44,820 nucleotides of DNA from positions 1-44,820 of the forward strand of contig JAPPLI010000084.1 of assembly GCA_028819495.1 (NCBI GenBank), in the 5' to 3' direction. Position 1 is the first letter of the stretch. The number at the start of each line of letters is the position of its first letter. The position numbers and the translations under genes are program-made. The notes under the pieces were generated by a model. The model was not told where the DNA came from. It saw only the letters and a list, made by a program, of their open reading frames with translations, and did not search any database. This DNA comes from Gammaproteobacteria bacterium. GTDB taxonomy: Bacteria > Pseudomonadota > Gammaproteobacteria > Eutrophobiales > Eutrophobiaceae. This document shows positions 1 through 8,000 of the stretch, piece after piece.

Positions 1-487
1 GTTTGAAGCCGTCAGCAATGCCTTGTATGAAAACAAGTGGCTGAAGGTGAATTATGAAAATGCACAAGGCTGGCGAGACAAGTACCGGGTCATGCCCCTG
101 GGCTTAGCCCAGCAAGGACCCCGACTCTACCTGGTGTGCCGCTTTGAGGGTTTCGACAACGAACGCAGCCTCGCCCTGCACCGGATCATTTCCGCAGAGG
201 CATTAACCATGAGTTTTAAACGCCCGCCGGAGTTTGACCTAAAGAAATACGACGATGACGGCCGCTTCGGCTTCGGTGAAGGCGACCGCATCAGGCTCAC
301 GTTCAGGATCAAGAAACCCAACGGGTTTCACTTGCTTGAGTCGCCGTTATCCACAGACCAGGAAGAGAGGGAACTGGACGACGAATACGAGATCACTGCT
401 ACGGTTGTCGATACCGAACAACTGAACTGGTGGCTGCGGGGGTTTGGGGAGACGGTGAGCAACATAGAAAAACAACCTTTGATGTAA
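1..487 (+). CDS. WYL-domain protein, C-terminal part (5' end off window)
   Basis: The open frame runs in from before base 1 (frame starts at base 2) and ends at 485-487; the first in-window start-like codon (TTG at 23) is internal, because the codons before it match the second WYL protein at 36654-37673 (FEAVSNAL then YENKWLKV). What is visible is about 161 residues of the WYL half: the stretch GLAQQGPRLYLVCRFEGFDN is identical in the two proteins and large parts of the DNA are the same. WYL domains bind ligands or nucleic acid and usually control phage-defence or DNA-damage genes. The C-terminus differs from the second copy, ending GETVSNIEKQPLM. The nuclease gene at 579 follows on the same strand after about 90 bp. 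The N-terminal HTH and whatever lies upstream cannot be seen. Family assignment is secure through the paralogue; the regulatory role is inferred. Confidence 0.85.
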   Translation, partial: FEAVSNALYENKWLKVNYENAQGWRDKYRVMPLGLAQQGPRLYLVCRFEGFDNERSLALHRIISAEALTMSFKRPPEFDLKKYDDDGRFGFGEGDRIRLTFRIKKPNGFHLLESPLSTDQEERELDDEYEITATVVDTEQLNWWLRGFGETVSNIEKQPLM

Positions 488-561
488 AATGAGGTGAACT
501 TGCTTCCTACCATGTTCTTACTTTGAGGTGGGCAACATAGAGAAAATTTTTGATATGTAAA
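455..561 (+). repeat. Imperfect direct repeat of the WYL gene 3' end
   Basis: The last bases of the WYL gene (455-489, encoding VSNIEK...M-stop) are repeated imperfectly at 528-561. The second copy also reads in frame as VGNIEKIFDM followed by TAA, without a start codon. It looks like the leftover tail of a second WYL gene directly upstream of the nuclease gene. The same arrangement, with a longer remnant, occurs at 36482-36625. Confidence 0.55.
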
Positions 562-578
562 ACTAAAGGAGAGAAATA

Positions 579-1541
579 ATGCAATATTGGCAAATAGTTG
601 CAGGTTCACAAGGCAGGAGTTACTCGAAATATTTCTTGGAATATGGAATGGCTTTCGTTGGTGGCGAAACTTATAGTGGCAGAATGGAAGAAATCAAAGA
701 GGGTGATATTGTTGTACTCAAGGAAGGCACAACAATACGTGCTGCCGGTAAAGTCACTCGCAAAGGACGCGACGACAAGGAGTGGCTGAATGATTTTGAT
801 GGTTGGGGTTTATCGGCATACTGCTGCGTAAAATGGAGAGAACATAAGGGGACTCCAATACACAGCAGTCGTGTCCCGGGAGCGATATCTAGAGTACATA
901 ATCAAAACGATATAAATCACGCCAACGCAATATTAACTTCAGGTGTTGAGGTAAAAGATCCAAAAGAACCACTGGACCCCGAACCAGTAAAAGTTCCTGA
1001 AATACTGGAATGTCTCAAAAAGGCAGATTCAGGCGGGTCTGAAGTTGAATGGAAAAAAATTCAGTCATTGGCCGAATATTATTACTCCGACGTAGGTTGG
1101 CATTGGGTCCCAGAACATGAAACCAGAACTTTTTTAGTCGTACCTCTTCTTCTTGCACTGGGATGGTCAGAGAGACAGATTAAAATAGAGTTGGGTTGCA
1201 GCAAGGGCAAGGTTGATATTGCATTATTTAAGAAGGAATTTAAAAATTTCGAAGAAAGCAAGAATGATTGTGTGGCTATAGTTGAAACAAAAGCTTTTGG
1301 TAAGGGCCTGGATCCCGCAGGTGAACAGGTAGGAAAATATTCCGTAGATTTCCCATCATGCAAAGTGCGTATAACTACAAACGGTCACTGTTACAAAATC
1401 TATAAAAATTTTGAAAATGATGACGACATCCACGCCTATATGAATTTACGTAAGCCAACAAGGAAATACCCTATAGACCCCGATGTTGATGGAGCGCTCG
1501 AAGCAATAAAATGGCTCTTGCCAGACACATATTCTGGTTAA
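579..1541 (+). CDS. PUA/EVE-like domain + PD-(D/E)XK nuclease (restriction-like)
   Basis: This 320-residue protein has two parts. Residues 1 to about 110 look like a PUA/EVE-type fold (YWQIVAGSQGRSYSKYFLEYG, then KEGDIVVLKEG and a GKV strand), the kind of domain that reads modified bases in several restriction enzymes. Residues about 150-310 resemble the HsdR N-terminal nuclease fold: D213 in KVDIALF, E236-x-K238 in VETK and a following QxxxY motif (QVGKY) form a complete PD-(D/E)XK site. A strong Shine-Dalgarno (AAAGGAG, 565-571) stands 7 bases before the ATG. The gene is AT-rich compared with the ADP-ribosylglycohydrolase gene downstream and follows a WYL gene, so it was probably acquired horizontally. 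A role as a modification-dependent or anti-phage nuclease is inferred. No methyltransferase is nearby. Confidence 0.7.
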   Translation: MQYWQIVAGSQGRSYSKYFLEYGMAFVGGETYSGRMEEIKEGDIVVLKEGTTIRAAGKVTRKGRDDKEWLNDFDGWGLSAYCCVKWREHKGTPIHSSRVPGAISRVHNQNDINHANAILTSGVEVKDPKEPLDPEPVKVPEILECLKKADSGGSEVEWKKIQSLAEYYYSDVGWHWVPEHETRTFLVVPLLLALGWSERQIKIELGCSKGKVDIALFKKEFKNFEESKNDCVAIVETKAFGKGLDPAGEQVGKYSVDFPSCKVRITTNGHCYKIYKNFENDDDIHAYMNLRKPTRKYPIDPDVDGALEAIKWLLPDTYSG

Positions 1542-1585
1542 ATTCATACCTGTTAGCGGTTTAATAACTGCATGAAGGGGGCCAG

Positions 1586-2530
1586 ATGATTAGTCCGTTG
1601 CGCCAGTCAGAAAAGTTGGAACGTGCCCGAGGTTGCCTCCTCGGACAGCTTGCGGGTGATGCGTTGGGAAGCTTGGTTGAGTTTCAGACTCCCGAACAGA
1701 TCCGGCGGAAATACCCCAACGGCGTCCGGGAACTTGCCGACGGGGGGACCTGGAACACGATTGCCGGCCAACCGACCGATGATTCCGAGATGGCGCTATT
1801 GCTGGCCCGCATGCTGGCGGACCAGGGGCGGTATGACCCCGAGGAAGCCAGGAAGGCTTACCTGTTCTGGCTGGATTCCGATCCCTTCGATTGCGGCTCA
1901 ACCGTTTACAGCGGCCTGCGGGGTCGTCCCAATCCGGACAGCCAGGCAAACGGCGCGATGATGCGGATCAGCCCGCTGGGCATCTTCGGCGCCAACCATG
2001 ATTTGGAGCATGTGGCCGAGTGGGCGCGACAGGATGCCGCGATCACCCATCCCCATCCGGTTTGCCGGCAAGCCAACGCATTGTTCACGATGGCGATTGC
2101 CCGTGCCGTCCGCCAAGGGTGTGACGCCCGCAGTCTGTACGAGCAGGTCGTGACCTGGGCGAAAGACATGGAGGTGGATGGAAGCCTGCTGGAGGCGGTC
2201 CGAGGTGCAGCCGAAGCACCGCCTACCGACCATGTCCGCCAGCAGGGGTGGGTCCTGACAGCATTCCGCAACGCCCTGTGGCAGCTTCTGCATGCCCCGA
2301 ACCTGGAGGAAGCCGTTGTGGACACCGTTATGCGCGGCGGAGACACCGACACCAACGCCGCCATCTGTGGCGCGCTTCTTGGCGCTGTGTGGGGCCGGCA
2401 CGCGATTCCCGACCAGTGGACCGAATGCGTGCTGAACTGCCGCCCTGCGGCCGGACAACCGCATGTGCACCGTCCTCGTCCCGAGTGTTTCTGGCCTGTG
2501 GACGCTTTGGAGCTGGCGGAGCGTATCTGA
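1586..2530 (+). CDS. ADP-ribosylglycohydrolase family protein (DraG/ARH type)
   Basis: A 314-residue protein with the hallmarks of the ADP-ribosyl-glycohydrolase family, which removes ADP-ribose from proteins or small molecules with two bound Mg2+ ions. The N-terminal motif GCLLGQLAGDALGSLVEF, the metal motif T64-D65-D66 (PTDDSEM), ANGAMMRISPLG in the middle and the second metal motif GGDTDTNAAICGALLGA (D253, D255) are all present, so it should be active. Length is normal. The ATG is preceded by GAAGGGGG and lies 44 bp after the nuclease gene on the same strand, so co-transcription is possible, but its GC-rich composition differs sharply from the AT-rich nuclease. The substrate cannot be told from sequence. 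No ADP-ribosyltransferase or nitrogenase gene is visible nearby. Confidence 0.9.
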   Translation: MISPLRQSEKLERARGCLLGQLAGDALGSLVEFQTPEQIRRKYPNGVRELADGGTWNTIAGQPTDDSEMALLLARMLADQGRYDPEEARKAYLFWLDSDPFDCGSTVYSGLRGRPNPDSQANGAMMRISPLGIFGANHDLEHVAEWARQDAAITHPHPVCRQANALFTMAIARAVRQGCDARSLYEQVVTWAKDMEVDGSLLEAVRGAAEAPPTDHVRQQGWVLTAFRNALWQLLHAPNLEEAVVDTVMRGGDTDTNAAICGALLGAVWGRHAIPDQWTECVLNCRPAAGQPHVHRPRPECFWPVDALELAERI

Positions 2531-2645
2531 CGTCAATTTGTCCGCCTGGCGTCAATAATCTTGGGCAGTGGACGGGAAGAGGTCGTTACAGTCACGAAAA
2601 TTTAATTTGCGATACTTTCAGTGATATTATATCATATAAGATGTC

Positions 2646-3068
2646 ATGAGACTGGTATTGGATACCAATGTGGTTGTTGCGGGATTGCGTAGTCCGTCGG
2701 GGGCGTCAGCCAGATTGCTGGAATTGGCGCTCGACCAGCGGTTTACGCTGGTGCTCTCCGTAGCGCTTGCGTTGGAGTTCGAGTCCGTGTGCAATGATCC
2801 GGGCCATCGGATCGCATCCGGATTGCGTGAAGATGAAGTTAACCAGATCATTTCCGCGCTGTGCGCGGTGGCGGAGCCGGTTTCCGCACATATGCTCTGG
2901 CGTCCACTGTTGCGGGACCCGGGCGATGAAATGGTTCTTGAAACCGCAATCAACGGTCACGCCGATGCATTGGTAACGTTCAACCGAAAAGATTTTGGCG
3001 ATGTGCCGGACCGCTTCGGCATCGCCTTGCTTGCCCCGCGGCAGGCATTGAGGAGGATAACATTGTGA
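2646..3068 (+). CDS. PIN-domain toxin (COG1569-like)
   Basis: A 140-residue PIN-fold ribonuclease of the toxin type. The first acidic residue lies in RLVLDTNVVVAGLRSP; further conserved acidic positions are in ALEFES and in DPGDEMVLETAINGHADALVTFN near the C-terminus, a signature of the PIN toxin family often annotated as COG1569. The predicted activity is Mg2+-dependent RNA cleavage in the cytoplasm. Its stop overlaps the start of the downstream RHH-type antitoxin by four bases (GTGA), so the two are translationally coupled, with toxin before antitoxin. The upstream 115 bp are AT-rich near 2605-2640 and could hold the promoter. Sites cut are unknown. Confidence 0.85.
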   Translation: MRLVLDTNVVVAGLRSPSGASARLLELALDQRFTLVLSVALALEFESVCNDPGHRIASGLREDEVNQIISALCAVAEPVSAHMLWRPLLRDPGDEMVLETAINGHADALVTFNRKDFGDVPDRFGIALLAPRQALRRITL

Positions 3069-3313
3069 AAACGCAAACTTCCGCATATCCCTTGCGATTG
3101 CCCAAATCCTTGAAATCCGCGTTGGCCGACCTATGCCAGGAGGAAGGCACGAGCATGAATCAATTTATCGCAACAGCCGTGGCCGAAAAGGTGGTGGCAC
3201 TGAAAACCGCCGAGTTCTTCGTCGCAAAGCGGGAAACGGCGAACATTGAAGAAGCGCGCCGGCTGCTGCGGCGCAAAGGCGGCCAACCGCCGGAACCGCT
3301 TGACCGCATCTGA
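3065..3313 (+). CDS. Antitoxin of the PIN toxin, RHH/HicB-like
   Basis: An 82-residue protein starting with GTG inside the toxin stop (GTGA overlap). The N-terminal half (YPLRLPKSLKSALADLCQ, then GTSMNQFIATAVAEKVVAL) has the strand-helix-helix pattern of ribbon-helix-helix antitoxins. The C-terminal half (REANIEEARRLL-like region) is charged and likely wraps the toxin. It should neutralise the PIN ribonuclease encoded just upstream and repress the shared promoter. Assignment rests on pattern and position; RHH proteins are too short for a finer family call by eye. Confidence 0.75.
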   Translation: MKTQTSAYPLRLPKSLKSALADLCQEEGTSMNQFIATAVAEKVVALKTAEFFVAKRETANIEEARRLLRRKGGQPPEPLDRI

Positions 3314-3324
3314 GAGACGCCACC

Positions 3325-3480
3325 TCAATCATCGTTCGCGCTAGCGCGTTTTTTCCATATCCGCGTAAATACATCTTCATCTGGAATTGGCTTGACGTCA
3401 CCGGTTCTCATCTCTCTCAGCCTGCTCCGTGCGATAGCGAGCCACTGCTCGTCGATGACCCGGCGCAGAGCGCTTTCAAA
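3325..3480 (-). pseudogene. C-terminal remnant of a RelB-like (Unstab_antitox) antitoxin
   Basis: Read on the minus strand, the bases ending in the TGA at 3325-3327 encode ESALRRVIDEQW, then RSRLREMRTGDVKPIPDEDV and FTRIWKK. This fits the conserved tail of addiction-module antitoxins of the Unstab_antitox family (W..EA..RL.....G.v.pip.eevf..i). No plausible N-terminal half or start follows upstream: the frame continues into an AT-rich non-coding-looking stretch. It is best read as a decayed antitoxin gene in a toxin-antitoxin cluster. No toxin partner is seen next to it. Confidence 0.45.
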
Positions 3481-3589
3481 CGGCGCAAAAACAACAGCCA
3501 GTAGAAAGGCAAAAATCTTTACAAAATTACATAAAGTAAAGAAACATGGTAACATGGAAAATGTGTATAAATCATGAGGATTTAATTTA

Positions 3590-3805
3590 ATGCCTAAAGT
3601 CAGCGCAAAAAGGCAGATCACACTTCCTGTTGAGCAATGCAAGGAACTGGGTATTCAACCGGGCGATGAGTACCGGAGTTTTGTAGCGAATGGTCACATT
3701 ACGATTGTCAAAAAGATTCCCGGAACGGCGAAAGGTTGCCTTCACCATGTAAAAAGCGATTCAGCGATTAGCGACGAAGAGTCTCGCGATAGCGCCCTGA
3801 ACTGA
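3590..3805 (+). CDS. AbrB/MazE-type antitoxin (VapB)
   Basis: A 71-residue protein beginning MPKVSAKRQITLPVEQCKEL and continuing GIQPGDEYRSFVANGHITIV. This is the swapped-hairpin AbrB/SpoVT DNA-binding fold, with the K-R-Q-I-T-L-P core and the PGDE turn. It is the expected antitoxin for the PIN toxin starting 10 bp downstream and would bind both the toxin and its own promoter. An AT-rich region with a possible -10 (TATAAA near 3564) lies upstream. The C-terminal tail (after about residue 50) is the likely toxin-binding part. Confidence 0.85.
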   Translation: MPKVSAKRQITLPVEQCKELGIQPGDEYRSFVANGHITIVKKIPGTAKGCLHHVKSDSAISDEESRDSALN

Positions 3806-3815
3806 GTTCTGACAC

Positions 3816-4313
3816 GTGATCGCCGTTGATAGCAATATCTTACTCAGGTATTTACTGGGAGATGATGAGCAACAGGCCGAAAAGGCAGATATTCTCATCA
3901 ACGGTGGCGAACCGGTGTTAATCACCGATGTTGTGCTGGCGGAAGTGATCTGGACATTGGCGGGCCGAAAGTATCAACTGGATAAAGAAGAGATTGTAAA
4001 TACGGTCGAAGCACTGTTCAAAGAACCCAACCTTCGATTTGAAGATGATCAGGTCGTATGGCGAGCGCTTCACGCCTACCGAACCGCAGAACCGGCACGA
4101 GCGGGTCAGCGCATGAAGGAAACTGACTTCGCAGACGCCCTGATCGCATACAAGGCACAAAAGACAGCTGCCTCGCAAAATACCCGGTTGCAGGCGTTTT
4201 ACACGTTCGACATAGCTGCAAGCCAGTTATCGTTTGCCCGGTTTTTATGGGAAAATGGTGACGCTATTTGCCTGGCTGCGCCAGGACATCAAGGCGCAAG
4301 GCGAACGCATTGA
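3816..4313 (+). CDS. VapC-type PIN-domain toxin, C-terminus altered
   Basis: A 165-residue PIN ribonuclease starting with GTG. The first catalytic aspartate lies in IAVDSNILLRYLLGDDEQQA, the conserved glutamate in LAEVIWTLAG, and the acidic pair in KETDFADALIAY, followed by FYTFDIAASQL near the end. Members of this VapC group normally stop shortly after an AASxLPGF-like ending. Here the frame reads AASQLSFARFLWENGDA and continues some 20 residues further, while LPGFYGK appears in the next frame at 4234. This suggests a one-base frameshift near 4232 that replaced the native tail by unrelated residues. The catalytic core is intact, so activity is possible. Partner: the AbrB-type antitoxin 10 bp upstream. 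Confidence 0.82.
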   Translation: MIAVDSNILLRYLLGDDEQQAEKADILINGGEPVLITDVVLAEVIWTLAGRKYQLDKEEIVNTVEALFKEPNLRFEDDQVVWRALHAYRTAEPARAGQRMKETDFADALIAYKAQKTAASQNTRLQAFYTFDIAASQLSFARFLWENGDAICLAAPGHQGARRTH

Positions 4314-4437
4314 TGAACAGGGCAGGGATATCAAGAGATTGCTCTCTGACGCAGCCGCCCTGAAAGCCACGGTGGAGACCTTCTTCCGGCTGCGGGTGGA
4401 CCCACATCGACCGCCTGACAACCCCGGCGCCGATTAG
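4255..4437 (+). CDS. Small coiled-coil protein of unknown function
   Basis: A 60-residue frame overlapping the last 59 bases of the VapC frame. It begins MVTLFAWLRQDIKAQGERID and continues with a heptad-like charged stretch (DEQGRDIKRLLSDAAALKAT), ending in a proline-rich tail (DPHRPPDNPGAD). The pattern is that of a short coiled coil. No function is recognised. It may be a real small gene whose start was originally just after the VapC stop, or a fragment. An alternative GTG start is the next codon. Confidence 0.4.
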   Translation: MVTLFAWLRQDIKAQGERIDEQGRDIKRLLSDAAALKATVETFFRLRVDPHRPPDNPGAD

Positions 4438-4495
4438 GCCAGCAGAGTTGCTTGATAGTGATGCCGGGTTAACCCCGCATACGCATCCCTGTTAT

Positions 4496-4723
4496 TCAAG
4501 CAGGATGCATTTCCTCCCGGATGACCCGGCGCAGAGTGCTTTCAAGCGGTTCGCCCTGACGCTGCACATGATGGCGTAGCGCGTCATTTATCAGGGATTG
4601 ATAATTCCCTCCACCTCGCACCTGATCTTTAAACCATTGAATAATATCGGGGTCAAGTCGAATGGTAATACGTTCTTTCGTAGTTTTAACTACTGCCCCG
4701 CGTCTGCCTTCACTGAAAATCAT
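4496..4723 (-). CDS. brnA: BrnA-type antitoxin
   Basis: A 75-residue antitoxin. The motif ERITIRLDPDIIQWFKDQ followed by GGGNYQSLINDALRHHV matches the ribbon-helix-helix core of BrnA, which binds DNA as a dimer and sequesters the BrnT ribonuclease. The ATG (4721-4723) lies 15 bp after the stop of a drastically shortened brnT on the same strand, the normal brnT-brnA order. Because the toxin gene has lost its middle, this antitoxin is an orphan here, though it could still act against BrnT toxins encoded elsewhere. Confidence 0.8.
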   Translation of the reverse strand: MIFSEGRRGAVVKTTKERITIRLDPDIIQWFKDQVRGGGNYQSLINDALRHHVQRQGEPLESTLRRVIREEMHPA

Positions 4724-4738
4724 GTGTCTCTCATCGTA

Positions 4739-4843
4739 TCAAGCCTCATATTGTCTTCGCTCTTGTTTGTTTGCTTTAACAAAATCCACCTGATGTTTAA
4801 TGAGGTTGGAGTGGCGTTTGTTTTCGTCCCATTCAAAGTCCAT
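4739..4843 (-). pseudogene. brnT: brnT toxin gene with internal deletion
   Basis: On the minus strand, ATG at 4841-4843 opens a 34-codon frame starting MDFEWDENKRHSNLIKHQVDF, which is the classic BrnT N-terminus (W-D-E-N-K..N..KH.v.F). It then passes directly to ERRQYEA and a TGA, which resembles the BrnT C-terminus. A normal BrnT has about 90-100 residues, so roughly 60 codons have been removed in frame, including the catalytic centre. The intact brnA follows after 15 bp. The deletion would leave an inactive toxin. Confidence 0.7.
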
Positions 4844-4848
4844 GACTA

Positions 4849-4990
4849 TTTGTATGCCAAATGTGCATATATGTCAAGTGGAAATCCGGCCTTGCAGACA
4901 AAACTGACCTTACGCGCCTGGATAAGACGGATAACGAGGTTGGGTCGGCGTTTGTTTTCATTCCAGAGTAGTTGACGTACATGCCGGCGC
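4849..4990 (-). pseudogene. Second BrnT/BrnA-like fragment
   Basis: The minus strand upstream of the shortened brnT encodes LKDALRRHVRQL, like a BrnA tail (compare INDALRHHV in the intact BrnA), followed at once by LWNENKRRPNLVIRLI and KVSFVCKA. This resembles a diverged BrnT N-terminus (W-x-ENK..NL...kvsF..A). The frame stops at about 4849. There is no start codon of its own and no toxin core, so it is read as a scrambled leftover of another brnT-brnA pair, fused or shuffled. The call is tentative. Confidence 0.35.
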
Positions 4991-5008
4991 AAGGCATCCT
5001 TTAGCCGT

Positions 5009-8000
5009 ATGCCTGAATCCTCCTCCTTGTCCGGTGTCTTTGAATCTCTCTCGCCCGTTGCCCGGCTGGTCGCCCAGGTCTGTGGCGTTGTGCATCCGTA
5101 CACGGTTACCACGGCGCGGATCGCGTCACTACTTGCTTCCGCACGGTTGAAGTTCGGGGGGCAGCGGGTCCAGAATGCCCAGGCCAAGGCAGCTGGCGAG
5201 GAACTTGTAACGGCGGGGCTTGCAGTCCCCTCGAAGTCGGGAAAAGAACTCAGGGCCGCGAGTTCCTGGGCGCCGTGGCTGACATTGGAAGCTTTCCGCA
5301 ACGGCGCCCTGGACAGGATTATGGATGCCTTCGAATACAAACAACCTCCTTACTGGCAGTATTACAACGATCCGGACAGAAAAGCGCTCTATTTGCGTCA
5401 CTTTACCGTCACGGGTCGTTTCCAGGATCTTGAAAAAAAGAGGCTCGATATTCACGCCAACGATTGGCGTTTCCTGGCTGAGCCCGGCGCCGCCGGATTG
5501 TTGCCGACGTTGCCCGGGAAATACCGGACTCCCTCACTCAGTGGTTGTTTATTCCAGGTCATCGAGACATTGGCCCAGCCGGAACCAATCATAGATGCCT
5601 GTTACAAGTTGGCGCCGGATATTTCCTTACACCTTGCCGAGATCGCCTTCATCCGCATCCTGCAGGGCCGTCCGGATGAGGCCCTGTCGCTCTTCGATGA
5701 AGTTCGGACGGAACCGCCCAACGTCAAACGAATCAGGACCGGCCTGGCCGCCACCCGCGCGTTGATCGCCACCTTGCGCGCGAATGATGAGGAGGCAATG
5801 CGCTTCATCCAAGCTGCGGTTGACGAAGAGAAAGCAGGAACCCGCAAGCGTAACGTGTTTCCCAACACTCGCGCATTCGTGCTGTCCTTGCTGTCCCTGC
5901 TGCGACGTAACACCCCGGCCAGCCTGGCCCTGCTGGAACAACTCATACGAGTTGCTCATCGAAAACATGTCTGGCCGTACCTGGTGGAACTCGTCGTCAG
6001 CGCCGCCGGCCTGAAAGACTTGCGGCGTTACTATGTGCCGGCGTTCGACCACGCTTCACTCTATACGCTTTTGTATGGATTCCTGTACTGCTGGGTGGAG
6101 GAAACGGAAATGCTCGACGGGGACGCCTTGACCAGCCTCGGTTACCGCGCCCGGCTGCACGGTTTCAAGTGGGTCGAAGCGGAGCGCCTGGAGCTCACTT
6201 GCAGGTACAAGACCGGCCGGCAAGCCGAAGAAGCTGCTGCAAAGTCCTCCGAACTGCATGCGGAAACAGGCATGACAACGCTGGTATCCCTGGTCAAACC
6301 ATTGCCTGAATGGGAGTATCCTCTCAAGGAAATCGAGATATTCGCCTTTGAAACCAGGAATAAACGAAAATCGGCTCCAAAAAAAACCGCACCCGCCAGT
6401 CAACGGCGCCTGGTGTGGGATTTTTCCAATGACAAGTACCTGGGGGTTTCGGTTACGCCGCGTGAGCAGCGCGCCAATAAAAACGGCAGCTGGAGCAAGG
6501 GCCGGTCCGTGGCGATGAAACGACTGCAGGAGGACATGGGCACGATGGACTTTCTACTGGAGCAGGACCGCGCCGCGATCGCGACGATCAAGCAGGACAG
6601 CTACGGCCGGCACGGGCATAACCAGTTCTATCTGCCCCCGGCCGGCCTGTACGCGCTGGCCGGCCACCCTTACATCTTCAACGCCGACGGCGGGCAGGTG
6701 GACCTGGCACGCCGTGAGCCGGAACTGTCGGTAGAAGAGAAGGCCAACGGCATGATACTGGCGCGAGTCGAACCCCATGGGCGGTACGCCAAGGACTCGG
6801 ACTACCACGTGCGGATGGTCGGCAAGCGCCGCTGTGAGGTAACCCGGTTTACGCCTGGTCACAAGCGCCTGTTTGATATTATCCCGCCGAAGGGACTTGC
6901 ATTGCCGACGCCGGCCAAGGCGCGCCTGCTGGACGCAGTCTCGGACCTTGCCACTGAAATACGGGTGCAAGGCGTTATCAGCGACAGCGCTTCGGTGAAA
7001 CAGGCGGACGCGGACCCGCGGCCCTGGGTGAAGCTCGAACCGAAAGGCGCCGGGCTGGTTGTGGAGTTGGTCGTGGAGCCGGTTCCGCAGACCGAGACTT
7101 GGTTTGAACCAGGCGCCGGCGGGACTACGGTTTTTGCCAACTGCAACGGTGAAACGGTACAGGCGCGCCGCGACCTCAAGGCCGAACGCGCGGCGGTTGA
7201 GGAATTGACCGCTGCCTGCCCGCTGCTTGCCGTGTTGCGGGGCAAACAGCGATTGCTGACTTTGCCCGATCCTACGGCCTGTCTTGAATTGCTGGAGCAG
7301 ACGCAGGCCGCCGGCGCCCGTTGTCTGTGGCCGGGCGCTGAACCGCTGAAGATCGTGGCGCGCGCGGAAACGGCGGCGCTCAAGTTGTCCGTCAAATCCG
7401 CCGCCGACTGGTTTCGGGCTTCCGGCCAACTCAATATCGATGAAGGCCGGGTCCTCGACCTGCGCCAGCTTTTCACTTTGCTGGACAAGAACCCCGGTTC
7501 GCGTTTCCTGGAACTCAACGACGGCGAATTTATCGCATTGACGGACTTGTTCCGTCGCCAGCTTGACGACCTCCGCAGCTTGTCGGTTCCCTCCGGGGAA
7601 GGCTCGGTCCGGCTGCATCCCCTGGCGGCCTTGTCCCTGCAGGACTTTGTGGAACAAACCCAGCTCGATGCAGTTAAGTCCTGGCGCGACCAGTGCGCCA
7701 GACTACGCGAGGCGCAGGCAGTTGAGGCCCAGACGCCCAGCACCCTGCAGGCCGAGTTGCGCCCCTATCAACTGGAGGGTTTCCGTTGGCTTGCCCGCCT
7801 CAGCCATTGGGGCGCCGGCGCCTGTCTTGCCGACGACATGGGGCTTGGCAAGACCGTACAAACCCTGGCCTTGTTGCTGCAGCGCGCGCCGGACGGCCCG
7901 GCCCTGGTCGTCGCGCCCACTTCGGTCGTTGCCAACTGGATAGATGAGGCGCGTCGCTTCGCGCCGACCCTGGAGGTCATCCCGTACACCGGCGTTGCCG

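Noticed and set aside
1898-2536. 212-codon minus-strand frame in the ADP-ribosylglycohydrolase gene
   Set aside because: The opposite strand has complete catalytic motifs of the enzyme family.
6554-7657. Long minus-strand frame within the SNF2 helicase
   Set aside because: Antisense to a gene with continuous similarity to helicases; arginine/glutamine/valine-rich shadow.
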